A DNA stretch of 64,000 nucleotides from Marinobacter antarcticus (GCF_900142385.1 NZ_FRAQ01000001.1:1116001-1180000); one strand, 5' to 3'; shown: positions 8,411 through 17,200, numbered from the stretch's first letter. Translations and numbers: made by a program. Notes: generated from the sequence alone by a model not told the origin.

Positions 8411-9067
8411 TCAGAGCTGACAGTCTGTTCCGTCCCAGGATTTAAAGCATCCGGTCTCGGATAACCTGAGCGCATCAATCTGCTTCCGTAGCCCCGGCAC
8501 GGCTTCTTCGAGCGTCAGATCTGCCGAGTCACCCCCCATGTCGGTTGCAACCCAGCCCGGATGATAGATGCCCACTGCGATCCCTTCACTTTCAAGACTT
8601 ACCGCCAGATTACGCCCCAGGTTTATGGCCGCCGCTTTGGAGGCACGGTAAATGAACCGGTTACCCGCTAATGAATTCTGTGATCCCATCTGGCTGGCAA
8701 TGATGGCTATTTTCGGGGCTTCGCCTGCGTCCCGGCTGGCCCGCAGGTTGGGTAGCAGGGCCTGAACCACCAGAAAGACACCGGTTACATTGACGGCAAA
8801 AGACTGCGCCCAGAGTTCCGGCGCGTATCCTGTTTCCAGCTCATCGGACTTGTCCAGAGAAACGCCGGCATTGCAGACCAGGGTGGAGATTGGGCGTCCT
8901 TCGAGGCGTTGTGCGAATTGTTTGATGCTGGAGGGATCGGCAACATCAAGCGGCTCCATGCCGGGGGAGTTCCGGGCTGTCTGAATGACCTTTTTTCCTG
9001 CACTTTGCCACTCCCCGGCTAATGCGCTACCTATGCCACGGTTGGCACCCGTAATCAGTATCGACAT
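8411..9067 (-). CDS. Short-chain dehydrogenase/reductase (SDR)
   Basis: This is an NAD(P)-dependent oxidoreductase of the classical SDR fold with 218 residues. The cofactor motif ITGANRGIGSALA is at the N-terminus, CNAGVS follows at about residue 66, and the YxxxK active site is YRASKAA with the usual upstream Ser region. The substrate cannot be told from sequence; its small size resembles carbonyl reductases of the CsgA/YciK type. It is divergent from the S41 peptidase gene with a 189-bp shared upstream region. Confidence 0.88.
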   Translation of the reverse strand: MSILITGANRGIGSALAGEWQSAGKKVIQTARNSPGMEPLDVADPSSIKQFAQRLEGRPISTLVCNAGVSLDKSDELETGYAPELWAQSFAVNVTGVFLVVQALLPNLRASRDAGEAPKIAIIASQMGSQNSLAGNRFIYRASKAAAINLGRNLAVSLESEGIAVGIYHPGWVATDMGGDSADLTLEEAVPGLRKQIDALRLSETGCFKSWDGTDCQL

Positions 9068-9256
9068 CTGAGAATCTCCTTTGCCTCTGGGAATTTGACG
9101 GAAGCTGCCGGAACGGGAGTCCGCCGTTATCGTTATGTCGGTGCTTACTTACCTTTTAGCTCTTAACTGGCTATTCTGTATTCATAAGGATCCATACGAT
9201 GCGAGGGTGCATAGCCCATGCCGCCAAGCGTCGCACAAACGAGCCTGGAGTTCTCT

Positions 9257-10603
9257 ATGACGGCTGGTCAAAGGCGTAACCATTCTCTTTCTGCCCCTGT
9301 TTTCGCCAACCTGAAGGGTGTCTGGCGTTCGCAGGGTTATGGCAAAATACTGCTGATAGAGAGCGACCAGTACACCCTGTTTGAAGAAACCACCATTAGC
9401 TGCCGGAAGCTGTATACAGGCAGCATCGAGGAGCTCAGCCATTTTTACGAAGATCTGGTGGTATCCCCGGGTGGACAGGCGTTCAGTGCCCATCGTGTCA
9501 GCGGTGTGGCGCGCATCAGCTTTCGTCGCCTGAAAGCGTTGCCGGCCAGTGCCGCAGAAAGCCGGAGGCATGTGACAAAGGATCCGGAGCATAACTTCGA
9601 AATTTTTTGGCGAACCTTCCACGAGCAATATGCCTTGTTTGAACTGAAAGGCGTGGCTTGGGATAAGGCGTACCACACCTATCGCCCGCAAATTAACGCG
9701 CGCAGCTCACGAGAAACTCTGTTTGCAACCATGGCAGCCATGCTGCGGCCGCTTAAGGATGGTCACATTCGTTTGAATACACCCTGGGGCCATTACAGTG
9801 CCGGCGCTCAACCCGCACTTTACCAGCGGCTGACACAGGAACTTGAAAATGCCAACGATGACCGGGAACTCATAAGCTATTTGGGCGATCTGAATGGGTG
9901 GCTGCACGACGTCATTCACGAGGACTATCTCGCGAGCGGCATTAGCCACGGTGGTAACCGGCTGGTGGGGTGGGGGCGTCTTAATGATGCCATCGGGTAC
10001 ATGAATATCCGGGCCATGGCCGGCCAAAGCGGCAAGACCGGGGAACCGGCGGCCGATCTGAGTGCCGTTGACGGTTTAATGCAAAAGGTGCTGGCGGATG
10101 TTGGCGAGCTCCCCAATCTGGTAGTCGATCTCCGCAATAACGGCGGCGGGTATGATGGCGTCGCGCTGCGGTTTGCCGCCTATTTAATGGACCGAAAGCG
10201 ACTGGCTTTCACCAAGTCGGCCCGTCATGGCAATGGGTTCACCGGCAAGCAGGCCATCCATGTCACCCCTGTCAGTCAGACCTACCGTGGCAACCTGTTT
10301 GTGCTGACCAGCGAGCTGACGGCCAGTGCTGCGGAAATCTTTGTGCTCTCATTACTTCAGCACCCCCGCCTCACCCTGATTGGCGAGCCTACCCAAGGCA
10401 TCCTTTCCGACACTCTTGAGCGCCACCTGCCAAATGGCTGGCACCTCACTTTATCCAACGAAATATACCGGGCCTACGATGGCGAGGTATACGAAGATAT
10501 CGGCATCCCGCCGCATATCCGGTTGAACTATCTTGGACGAAAGGGGCGCGAGGACGGCAAGGATCCGATGCTGGAGCGGGTGCTTAAGCTGGTTAGAGGG
10601 TGA
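9257..10603 (+). CDS. S41-family peptidase
   Basis: This is a serine peptidase-like protein of 448 residues. The S41 core is in the C-terminal half: DLRNNGGGYDG, then LTASAAEIF with candidate nucleophile Ser 357, then GEPTQGILSD. The Lys of the Ser/Lys tail-specific protease dyad is absent at GEPTQGIL, so it resembles the tricorn/interphotoreceptor-binding-protein-like S41 subgroup. No signal peptide is evident, so it may be cytosolic. The ATG at 9257 has GGAG six bases upstream and is preferred to the ATG at 9218. A strong terminator follows. Confidence 0.85.
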   Translation: MTAGQRRNHSLSAPVFANLKGVWRSQGYGKILLIESDQYTLFEETTISCRKLYTGSIEELSHFYEDLVVSPGGQAFSAHRVSGVARISFRRLKALPASAAESRRHVTKDPEHNFEIFWRTFHEQYALFELKGVAWDKAYHTYRPQINARSSRETLFATMAAMLRPLKDGHIRLNTPWGHYSAGAQPALYQRLTQELENANDDRELISYLGDLNGWLHDVIHEDYLASGISHGGNRLVGWGRLNDAIGYMNIRAMAGQSGKTGEPAADLSAVDGLMQKVLADVGELPNLVVDLRNNGGGYDGVALRFAAYLMDRKRLAFTKSARHGNGFTGKQAIHVTPVSQTYRGNLFVLTSELTASAAEIFVLSLLQHPRLTLIGEPTQGILSDTLERHLPNGWHLTLSNEIYRAYDGEVYEDIGIPPHIRLNYLGRKGREDGKDPMLERVLKLVRG

Positions 10604-10642
10604 TGGGCGAACTTTTACCGACTTCATCGGAAGTGTAGAACG

Positions 10643-10671
10643 AAAAAAGGTCGCCCTAGGGCGACCTTTTT
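10643..10671. terminator. Bidirectional intrinsic terminator
   Basis: AAAAAGGTCGCCC and GGGCGACCTTTTT form a near-perfect palindrome centred on CTAG between the S41 peptidase and the convergent phasin-like gene. A-runs and T-runs on both sides fit termination in both directions. Confidence 0.9.
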
Positions 10672-10689
10672 AATTTCACGGTTCCGCTA

Positions 10690-11109
10690 TTAGGCAGAAG
10701 CGGTGGTTGTTGTCTTCTTGGCCGGAGTCTTACTTGCAGTCGGCTTTTTAGTGTTGACCTTGTGCTTGGTGGACTGCGCCACGCTGGTTACGTCATCAGC
10801 GGCGTCAGCTACAACTTCAGCGGCCTCATCGGCACCTTCAGCTGCTTCTTTCTCAAGCTTTGACACGATGTCGGCAGCAAAGCCACCCATACGCAGGTTC
10901 AGGCTGCGAAGCTGCTCGAACAGCGTTTCACTGTAGCCGTAGTAACGCGAGCGCAATGACTTGACACTGTATTCGCGAGCGCTGGATTCCAATTTCTCAG
11001 CGTACTCGAAAGGCTTGGCAGATAACTTCTTCTGTTGCTCTTCTGCGGCGTTGATGCCTTTCTCGACGATTTCCTGAATCTGTTGCTGATATGTTTTGAG
11101 TTTACCCAT
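10690..11109 (-). CDS. Phasin-like helical protein with Lys/Ala/Thr-rich tail
   Basis: This 139-residue protein is almost entirely charged or helical. Residues 1-90 look amphipathic (MGKLKTYQQQIQEIVEKG...), then there is an Ala/Glu/Asp stretch, and the last ~25 residues are a Lys/Thr/Ala/Pro tail (KKPTASKTPAKKTTTTASA) like histone-H1-type tails. The layout resembles PhaF-type phasins, which coat polyhydroxyalkanoate granules and bind DNA through such a tail. No PHA synthase is in the window, so the assignment is an inference from composition. The gene has its own terminator. Confidence 0.55.
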   Translation of the reverse strand: MGKLKTYQQQIQEIVEKGINAAEEQQKKLSAKPFEYAEKLESSAREYSVKSLRSRYYGYSETLFEQLRSLNLRMGGFAADIVSKLEKEAAEGADEAAEVVADAADDVTSVAQSTKHKVNTKKPTASKTPAKKTTTTASA

Positions 11110-11258
11110 TTTGAATCTCCTGGTTGCTAGTGATCGCTTTGATTGAAGAAGGATTCACCAAGCGAATGTGTCGACGGGAATCCGTCTGACTTCAAACTAT
11201 GGGCCTACAGTACGGTGAAAAATTAGAGTGTTCATACTAGAGTGCAAAAAAATTTGTT

Positions 11259-11310
11259 AAAACCGGGACAGATTTATTTAAGTGCGAAAATCGGGACGGA
11301 TTTATTTAAG
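11259..11310 (+). repeat. Two tandem copies of dispersed repeat (copies 1 and 2)
   Basis: The motif AACCGGGACAGATTTATTT occurs at 11261-11279 and, 28 bases on, as ATCGGGACGGATTTATTT. Further copies are at 12561 (same orientation) and at 12621 and 14513 (opposite orientation). Similar sequences accompany REP-type elements moved by tyrosine transposases; no transposase is present here. Confidence 0.75.
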
Positions 11311-11320
11311 CAGCCATCGG

Positions 11321-12525
11321 TTACGGGTTTTCAGTCTCGTCCGCGACGGGTGCCAGGGGCTCTCCATCTTCGTCCAGGAGCTGGTAATTGTACGCCGCCT
11401 GGAGGCCGGTTTGGTCTTCAATCTGCTCCTGCTCCTCCTCGGGCTCATGGTCAATGTAGCGCGGGTACAGTGGCGACAACATTGCTACCAGGATGCCGAT
11501 CGCGGAGAAGGTGGCAAACGCATTGGCGTAGCCGAATTCGCTCACCAGCATGCCGGCAACAGGCGGATGCCTGTCATTAGATAGAGCCCCGTCAGGCTCA
11601 TATAGGCCAGGCCGAAGACCAGCGCGGAGAATGCCGCGAGCACCAGCTGTTCAGGGCTGGCAGCAAGCAGTGCCAAACTCGCGGACAGCATTACCAGCAT
11701 CAGTGAATGCGTGATGGGTGGGTTGTTGCGATCGGCCAGGTCGGCCACCACGGCACCTCCGATGCCGGCGATGCCAACCGCCAGCCACAGCCACCCGGTT
11801 GCAGAGGGCGGCAGGCCACCGAGGGTGACCATTAAATCGGGTGCGAAGATCCAGTACGCAGAGGAAACGAAGCCCATCACGAATGCAAACAGCGAAAGCC
11901 TGAGCAGCCGCCACCACTGCAGGGCGCTGATCGGAGTTGGTGGCGCGGCGTTCGCGGGAATGACCCGAGACACCGAAGGAATAAAGTACCACGCGGCAAC
12001 CATGCCAATCCCCGCCAGGATGGCGAAAGACACATACGCAGAACGCCAGGCACCAGACAGGAACAGAACCACCGGCACGGCAATGGCCACGCCGATACTG
12101 GTGCCCGCATTTATGACTGAGCTGACCCGGCCGTGCACCGCTCGGCTCACCATCGCCTGCATGGCGGCCGTGAGCGCCGGCATCATCAGTCCGGTGCAGA
12201 TGCCGCATGCGAACACACCGGCGCCGAGCGACAGAGCTCCAGATGCCTGGCTGATCAGCGCCAGACCGACAACGCCAAAACCACCCGACAGGACGGCCGT
12301 GTTGCGGGCACCGAAACGATCGGCGGAGAGCGGGGCCACCAGCGTGGCCAGCAGGAAACTGATAAGCGGCAGCGCGCCGATGATACCGATTACGTCTGGC
12401 GTCAGACCCAACTCGGCCCGAATAGGGGGTACAAAAAGACCAAAGGCGAAGCGCGCGAGCCCGTAGCTGATCGCGATCAGCGCCGCACCAAAAAGTGCAA
12501 ACCCTGTATTCGAGAGAGACTTCAT
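11321..12525 (-). pseudogene. MFS transporter broken by a frame-shifting deletion
   Basis: The frame from 12525 encodes 327 residues of a major facilitator (MKSLSNTGFALFGAALIAI..., about ten membrane segments) and ends abruptly at LTGLYLMTGIRLLPACW. The missing C-terminus continues in another frame from about 11560 as PVAGMLVSEFGYANAF, followed by the last membrane segment and an acidic tail. In intact relatives about 20 residues normally separate these parts, so a deletion of that size that shifted the frame is inferred, rather than a single-base error. The gene lies between same-orientation copies of the dispersed repeat. Function before decay was probably efflux of a small molecule. Confidence 0.8.
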
Positions 12526-12560
12526 GCCGCCTCCGCCAGTCAGGCATTGAGGATTCCCCG

Positions 12561-12643
12561 AAACCGGGACAGATTTATCTGCGCAATCTGAGCTCTATCT
12601 GTACCAGAAAGAGTGTTTAAAAATAAATCTGTCCCGGTTATTT
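12561..12643. repeat. Inverted pair of the dispersed repeat (copies 3 and 4)
   Basis: AACCGGGACAGATTTAT at 12562-12578 and its exact complement ATAAATCTGTCCCGGTT at 12623-12639 form a 17-bp perfect inverted repeat with a 44-nt loop. This head-to-head arrangement is what REPIN elements look like. It lies between the MFS pseudogene and the ABC-F gene. Confidence 0.8.
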
Positions 12644-12851
12644 ATAGTCCAAGTGTAGTGGTGTGGGGAGTCCGGAAGTGCACCGGCCGGGCGCCCACCG
12701 CACCGGCAACCTTCGTGCAAATAATGCACAGCCAACTCGACATTGGAGGCCTAAGTCTCTATAGTCCGCCTCCATTTGTGTACGCCCTCTACGCCTCATA
12801 TTGCGCTACTGGTTAACACCTTCTATTTTTTCTGCTTCCAGGAATACGTCT
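12644..12851. other. Intergenic region upstream of ABC-F gene
   Basis: This stretch presumably carries the ABC-F promoter and leader. GGAGGC and GCCTCC (near 12745-12773) could form a stem-loop. No further gene is convincing. Confidence 0.4.
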
Positions 12852-14456
12852 TTGATCTCCACCGCAAACATCACCATGCAGTTTGGCGCAGAGCCTTTGT
12901 TTGAAAATATTTCCGCCCAATTCGGTAACAATAATCGCTACGGTCTGATTGGTGCAAATGGCTGCGGTAAATCGACGTTTATGAAAATCCTGAGTGGGGA
13001 CTTGGTGCCGACATCCGGCAACGTCTCGATTACCCCCGGACAGACCGTCGGCACCCTGAGCCAGGACCAGTTTGCCTTCGAAGACTACAGCGTGGTCGAT
13101 GCCGTCATCATGGGTGATGCGGAGTTATGGAGGGTTAAGCAGGCCCGTGATCGCATTTATGCACAGCCCGAAATGACCGAAGAAGACGGTATGGTCGTGG
13201 CCGGGCTGGAGGTCGAATTCGCCGAAATGGACGGCTACACCGCCGAAAGCCGTGCTGGCGAACTACTGCTGGAAGCCGGCATCGAGGAAGCGTTCCATTT
13301 TGGCCTGATGAAGCAGGTGGCGCCCGGCTGGAAGCTTCGGGTATTACTGGCGCAGGCGCTCTACGCCAACCCGGACATCCTGCTGCTGGACGAGCCTACC
13401 AACAACCTGGATATCCACACCATCCATTGGCTGGCGACGATTCTGAACCAGCGCAACTGCACCATGATCATCATTTCTCACGATCGGCATTTCTTGAATT
13501 CCGTCTGCACCCACATGGCCGATATTGACTACGGCGAGCTGCGTATCTATCCCGGCAACTACGAGAGTTTCGTCGCAGCGTCGACACTCATCCGTGACCA
13601 GTTGCATACAGAGAACGCTAAGAAAAGCGCGGAAATTGACGATCTACAGCAATTCGTCAACCGCTTTTCAGCCAACGCCTCCAAGGCCAAACAGGCAAGC
13701 TCCCGCGCCAAGCGGATGGATAAGATCAAACTCGATGAAGTGAAATCGTCCAGTCGGGTCACGCCGTCCATCAGCATGAAGCAGCACAAAAAACTCCACC
13801 GCCAGGCCCTGATTCTGGATAAGTTGTCCCATGGTTTTGACAACCAGCCGCTGTTTTCCGACGGCGACCTGATTCTGGAAGCCGGTGCCAAACTGGCCGT
13901 TATTGGCGAAAACGGCGTCGGTAAAACTACCTTTTTACGCTGCCTGATGGAAGAAATCACAGCCAATTCCGGTGAGATTAAATGGGCTGAGAACGCCGTC
14001 GTCGCTTATTGCCCCCAGGACAGCACCGCCGACTTTGACTGTGATCTGAACCTGTTTGACTGGTTGGCCCAGTGGCGCACACCCAAACACGACGATTTGA
14101 TGATCCGCGCAATGCTTGGCCGCCTGTTGTTCACCGCCGATGATGCCAACAAGAAAGCCAAGGTCTGCTCTGGTGGCGAAAAAAACCGGCTGCTATTCGG
14201 CAAATTAATGATGTCTGACGCCAATGTCTTGATCATGGATGAACCCACCAACCACTTGGACATGGAAGCCATTGAGGCGCTAAACCGTGCGTTGGAGAAT
14301 TACGATGGCACCCTGATCTTCGTCAGCCATGACCGGGAATTTGTGTCATCACTGGCAACCCGCGTCATTGAAATCAAAGACCAGGAGTTGGTGGACTTCC
14401 AGGGCACCTATGGCGAATACCTGATCAGCCAGGACCAAAAACTGAAAGTGGCGTAA
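12852..14456 (+). CDS. ABC-F ATPase of the YbiT type
   Basis: This is a soluble tandem ABC ATPase of 534 residues, matching YbiT-like proteins (about 530) along its whole length. The N-terminus [11 protein letters not shown] fits the family when translation starts at the TTG 12852 rather than further upstream. Walker A motifs are GANGCGKST and [20 protein letters not shown] and [11 protein letters not shown] mark the Walker B/D-loop regions, with SGGEKNR in domain 2. The linker between the domains is basic. ABC-F proteins act on ribosomes stalled or idle at the E site; the precise role of YbiT is less clear. The gene is flanked by same-orientation repeat copies at 12621 and 14513. Confidence 0.92.
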   Translation: MISTANITMQFGAEPLFENISAQFGNNNRYGLIGANGCGKSTFMKILSGDLVPTSGNVSITPGQTVGTLSQDQFAFEDYSVVDAVIMGDAELWRVKQARDRIYAQPEMTEEDGMVVAGLEVEFAEMDGYTAESRAGELLLEAGIEEAFHFGLMKQVAPGWKLRVLLAQALYANPDILLLDEPTNNLDIHTIHWLATILNQRNCTMIIISHDRHFLNSVCTHMADIDYGELRIYPGNYESFVAASTLIRDQLHTENAKKSAEIDDLQQFVNRFSANASKAKQASSRAKRMDKIKLDEVKSSSRVTPSISMKQHKKLHRQALILDKLSHGFDNQPLFSDGDLILEAGAKLAVIGENGVGKTTFLRCLMEEITANSGEIKWAENAVVAYCPQDSTADFDCDLNLFDWLAQWRTPKHDDLMIRAMLGRLLFTADDANKKAKVCSGGEKNRLLFGKLMMSDANVLIMDEPTNHLDMEAIEALNRALENYDGTLIFVSHDREFVSSLATRVIEIKDQELVDFQGTYGEYLISQDQKLKVA

Positions 14457-14512
14457 CCGCCGCCGCCCTGGGCCATAACCTGTTGGCTCGGCGATGGCGC
14501 ACACAATACAGA

Positions 14513-14533
14513 AAATAGATCTGTCCCGGTTTT
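14513..14533 (-). repeat. Dispersed repeat (copy 5)
   Basis: AAATAGATCTGTCCCGGTTTT matches the complement of the repeat core with one change and lies 56 bp after the ABC-F stop codon. It has the same orientation as copy 4 upstream of that gene. Confidence 0.75.
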
Positions 14534-14573
14534 ATTCGTAGATGCAGTGGACGAATACAGCATCAGAAACCGA

Positions 14574-15014
14574 TCAAGTCTGGCTCTTAGGCAATTGAAC
14601 CACCGCCTCACCATCCAGCACTACCACATCCTTCACCAGACATTGGGTATGTAACTTAGCGCGGCGTTTTTCAGGTATTAGTTCTATTACTGTTGCTTTA
14701 GCGTAGACCGTATCGCCCACATGCACAGGTGCTTTGAAGAGCAGTGTCTGGCTAACATAAAGGCAACCGGGACCTGGCAGTTTTGTGCCAATGACTGTGG
14801 AGAGCAAGCTCGCAGTGAGCATGCCATGCACAATACACCCCGTGGATAGGGTGCTTTTTGCATATTCTTCATTTAAGTGCGTTGGGTTGGTATCACCGGA
14901 AACGCCAGAAAAAAGGCGCAAGTCTGTATCAGTAATGGTAAGGCTATGCATGGCTGACATGCCCAGCTGCAATTCTTCAAAGGTGTATCCGTTCAGTTCC
15001 TTTATATCTATCAT
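14574..15014 (-). CDS. MaoC-like (R)-enoyl-CoA/ACP hydratase
   Basis: This is a single hot-dog-fold hydratase of 146 residues. The hydratase-2 motif is present as FSGVSGDTNPTHLNEEYA, with the Asp and His that activate water, followed by GCIVHGML. It could supply (R)-3-hydroxyacyl-CoA (PhaJ-like) or act on acyl-ACP. Its ATG overlaps the stop of the fabI remnant upstream (ATGA), so the two once formed a translationally coupled pair and a fatty-acid role is plausible. Whether it is still expressed after loss of the upstream gene is unclear. Codon use seems more AT-rich than in the neighbours. Confidence 0.88.
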   Translation of the reverse strand: MIDIKELNGYTFEELQLGMSAMHSLTITDTDLRLFSGVSGDTNPTHLNEEYAKSTLSTGCIVHGMLTASLLSTVIGTKLPGPGCLYVSQTLLFKAPVHVGDTVYAKATVIELIPEKRRAKLHTQCLVKDVVVLDGEAVVQLPKSQT

Positions 15015-15187
15015 GATCCCCTCACATTATAACCAGCATCCACATACATCGTCTGACCGGTGACTTGTTTAGCGTAGTCGGACACCAGAAACCCTGCACT
15101 GGAGCTATCGACCACGCGCGCCTGCAAATCCGCCTTCGGCGCGAAGGCGATTGAATGGAGCAGAACCCTTCCGAATCGCAGTATCTG
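15011..15187 (-). pseudogene. Remnant of enoyl-ACP reductase fabI with internal deletion
   Basis: Reading on the minus strand from 15187, 58 codons join two separate FabI segments. HSIAFAPKADLQARVVDSSS matches the segment around FabI residue 90-115, and FLVSDYAKQVTGQTMYVDAG matches the extreme C-terminus, ending YNVRGS. In FabI these lie well over 100 residues apart, so the middle is deleted; the junction is at a Phe-Leu pair that occurs in both segments of the family. The N-terminal part is also gone, because an in-frame TGA lies just upstream (15188-15190). The TGA stop overlaps the maoC start. Confidence 0.75.
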
Positions 15188-15293
15188 TCAAAGGCATGGG
15201 GGGCATCAAGTCTTCGTTGTGAGGCATGTGCCCCTGGATTATATAAGACCTTCTAGGACGGAAGAATCGGCTTTAAGCATGATTTTAGGCATG

Positions 15294-15320
15294 AAAAAAG
15301 CCGCCCTTGGGCGGCTTTGG
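15294..15320 (-). terminator. Intrinsic terminator of ssrA
   Basis: AAAGCCGCCC and GGGCGGCTTT form a 10-bp stem ten bases past the tmRNA 3' end. Read on the minus strand it ends in a T-run. Confidence 0.9.
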
Positions 15321-15329
15321 ATCTTTGTT

Positions 15330-15692
15330 TGGTGGAGACGGCGGGAATTGAACCCGCGTCCGCCAGCACTATGCCTTGAGATCTACATGTTTATGTCCTT
15401 CTATTGATTTAACCTCGAGCGACCCGAAGGCCAGGGTGCAAGAGGCGAGTTCTTTAAATCTTAGCCGTTAGCCAGTGAACTCTGGATAACGGAGCATCCC
15501 GTAAGCGATGACGTCCTGAGATGTAGCTCTGGGCTACGGGCGACCCAGTCAGGACGACTAGCAGCTTACGCTGCTAGTGAGTAGTTTTCGTCGTTTGCGA
15601 CTATTGCATTGCAGCTTTGGATTAACGAGATTCGCTGCCATCTCGACATGCACCCAAGGGTTCGCCACCAGCGTCGAAGCCATGTCGTCCCC
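15330..15692 (-). ncRNA. ssrA: Transfer-messenger RNA (tmRNA)
   Basis: This 363-nt RNA rescues stalled ribosomes and tags the nascent peptide for proteolysis. The 5' end GGGGACGACATGG and the 3' end with a T-arm (GGTTCAATTCCCGCC) and encoded CCA pair as the tRNA-like domain. The tag frame after the GCA resume codon reads ANDENYSLAA then TAA. This differs from the E. coli tag (ANDENYALAA) at one residue. Its partner SmpB is encoded 1.6 kb away on the same strand. The 3' end faces the decayed 11-15 kb patch, a common integration site type. Confidence 0.97.
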
Positions 15693-15700
15693 TTACTCAC

Positions 15701-15730
15701 AGTATATGGGGGTGCGTCGCCCGACTTCAA
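15701..15730 (-). promoter_or_regulatory. Sigma-70 promoter of ssrA
   Basis: On the minus strand TTGAAG (15725-15730) and TATACT (15701-15706) are separated by 18 bases, and the -10 box lies 8 bases before the tmRNA 5' end. Confidence 0.75.
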
Positions 15731-15781
15731 GGCTTCTTTGTTGCTGTTTTGCACAGGCAGGCTTTTATGTATCGCTGTTTC

Positions 15782-17200
15782 TCAGCCTGGCTGGCGCTTT
15801 ATGCTCTTGTGTCTGCCTGCCAGAGCCGCGTGGCTAAGGGCTTCAAAGCTTTGTCGGAAATAATCCATCACGGCATTTGGGTCGGCGTGGATGGCTTTGT
15901 CGACGGTAATGCCGAACTGAACAGTGCCGGCGTAACTGAGAATGCTCATGCCGATGCCGATATTGCCGCTCTGGGGCACCCAGCACATGGGTTGGGTCAG
16001 CTTGCTGCCAGCCAGGTAAAGGGCGTCTTTCGGCCCCGGCACATTAGTCAGTACGGCAGACGCTTTGTTGCTGAGCAGGTCCAGTGCCCGGCGTTCAATG
16101 ACATCGGGGCCGCGGCCGAATAAATCCAGAAGGCTGTAGGTGACCTGGGCCTGATAGGACCGTTTAAGCCGGTTCATGTTTTCCTGCACTTGCTGGAAGC
16201 ACATGAGCGGGTCCAATACTTCCACCGGCAGGGTAACTAACACCAGACCGAACTTGTTGCCGAGGGTTTCTATGGGTTGATCAAGAGGCCGCAGGTTGAA
16301 CGGAACGGCAACGCGTATTCCGCAATCGGGGATGGCCTCCTTGTGTGCTGCAAAATGCCGCTGCAAAGCCCCGGTGACTGTGCAGAGCAGTGCGTCGTTT
16401 ATGGTGCCACCCAAAGCCTTGGCGCAGGCTTTTACTTCGTCCAGGTCCAGAGGGTCTGCCCAGGCCACCTGTTTGCGTCCAGAAAGTGGCTCTTTCAACC
16501 CGGTTTTGGGTTCAACGGGGGTCATGCCGAGCTTAATAATGTCCAGAGCCACGGCACTGGCCGTCGATGCCAGTTTGAGGGGGTAGTTAGGCTCTTCCCG
16601 GACGGATTGAATGAATAGCTTTGCCTGATGTGTGGCGATCTGTGCGTTGTCCACCGCGCGGTGGAGCAATCGCTGGATTGCGGATCTCTGGGGTGGTTTT
16701 GAATGACGTTTTGACGCAACTTTGCTTAGCTTGGGCTCTGGCGTTTTATCCGTCAGTGACAGCATGACCCGAACCAGTGAGATGCCATCGGCAATACAAT
16801 GGTGAATACGAATCAACAGTGCGCTGCCGCCCTGATAATTGTCGATATAATGCATTTGCCAGAGCGGTTGCCGGAAATCCAGCGAGGTACTGTTCAGATC
16901 GCTGACCAGTTTCTGGAGCTCAGCTTTGTCGGCCTTGCCCGGAAGGGCAATTTGGTGGAAATGGTTGTCCAGGTCAAACAGCGGGTCATCCTGCCAGTAG
17001 GCGCGGTCTCCGGTGTCCACAGCCTTCTGCCGGAAGCGGTCGAAGCACAGGAAGCGTTCCTCAATCGTGCGCCTGAGGCGGTTCACGGAAACAGGGCGGT
17101 CCAGCATCCACACGCCACAGATCATCATTGAGTTTTGGGGCGTGTCCATTCGCAGCCAGGCGCGGTCGACGGCGGCCATTGGTATTTGAGTTGGTGACAT
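15782..17200 (-). CDS. Wax ester synthase/acyl-CoA:diacylglycerol acyltransferase (WS/DGAT)
   Basis: This enzyme esterifies acyl-CoA with a fatty alcohol or diacylglycerol, producing storage wax esters or triacylglycerol at the inner membrane. At 472 residues it has the usual length. The catalytic motif HHCIADG is at residues 133-139, with PLWQMHYI upstream and the conserved NVPGP(K/R)-type segment (TNVPGPKDALYLAG) in the C-terminal domain. The ATG at 17200 follows GGGAGGG and gives the expected N-terminus; an in-frame ATG 27 codons upstream is less likely. Several paralogues are typical in Marinobacter. It stands alone between ssrA and smpB. Confidence 0.93.
   Translation of the reverse strand: MSPTQIPMAAVDRAWLRMDTPQNSMMICGVWMLDRPVSVNRLRRTIEERFLCFDRFRQKAVDTGDRAYWQDDPLFDLDNHFHQIALPGKADKAELQKLVSDLNSTSLDFRQPLWQMHYIDNYQGGSALLIRIHHCIADGISLVRVMLSLTDKTPEPKLSKVASKRHSKPPQRSAIQRLLHRAVDNAQIATHQAKLFIQSVREEPNYPLKLASTASAVALDIIKLGMTPVEPKTGLKEPLSGRKQVAWADPLDLDEVKACAKALGGTINDALLCTVTGALQRHFAAHKEAIPDCGIRVAVPFNLRPLDQPIETLGNKFGLVLVTLPVEVLDPLMCFQQVQENMNRLKRSYQAQVTYSLLDLFGRGPDVIERRALDLLSNKASAVLTNVPGPKDALYLAGSKLTQPMCWVPQSGNIGIGMSILSYAGTVQFGITVDKAIHADPNAVMDYFRQSFEALSHAALAGRHKSIKRQPG

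Noticed and set aside
11259..11310. The two tandem repeat copies as the start of a CRISPR array
   Set aside because: Only two diverged copies 28 bp apart with almost no spacer, and other copies are dispersed and inverted; no cas genes are present.
11711..12466. 251-codon plus-strand frame opposite the MFS pseudogene
   Set aside because: Thr/Ala/Pro/Arg-rich shadow of a membrane protein; the minus-strand reading has clear membrane segments.
12613..12816. 67-codon frame between the MFS pseudogene and the ABC-F gene
   Set aside because: It starts inside the repeat, lacks a ribosome-binding site and shows no conserved pattern.
11200..15330. Direct-repeat att site matching the ssrA 3' end
   Set aside because: No second copy of the tmRNA 3'-terminal sequence could be found in the window, so att sites are not claimed.
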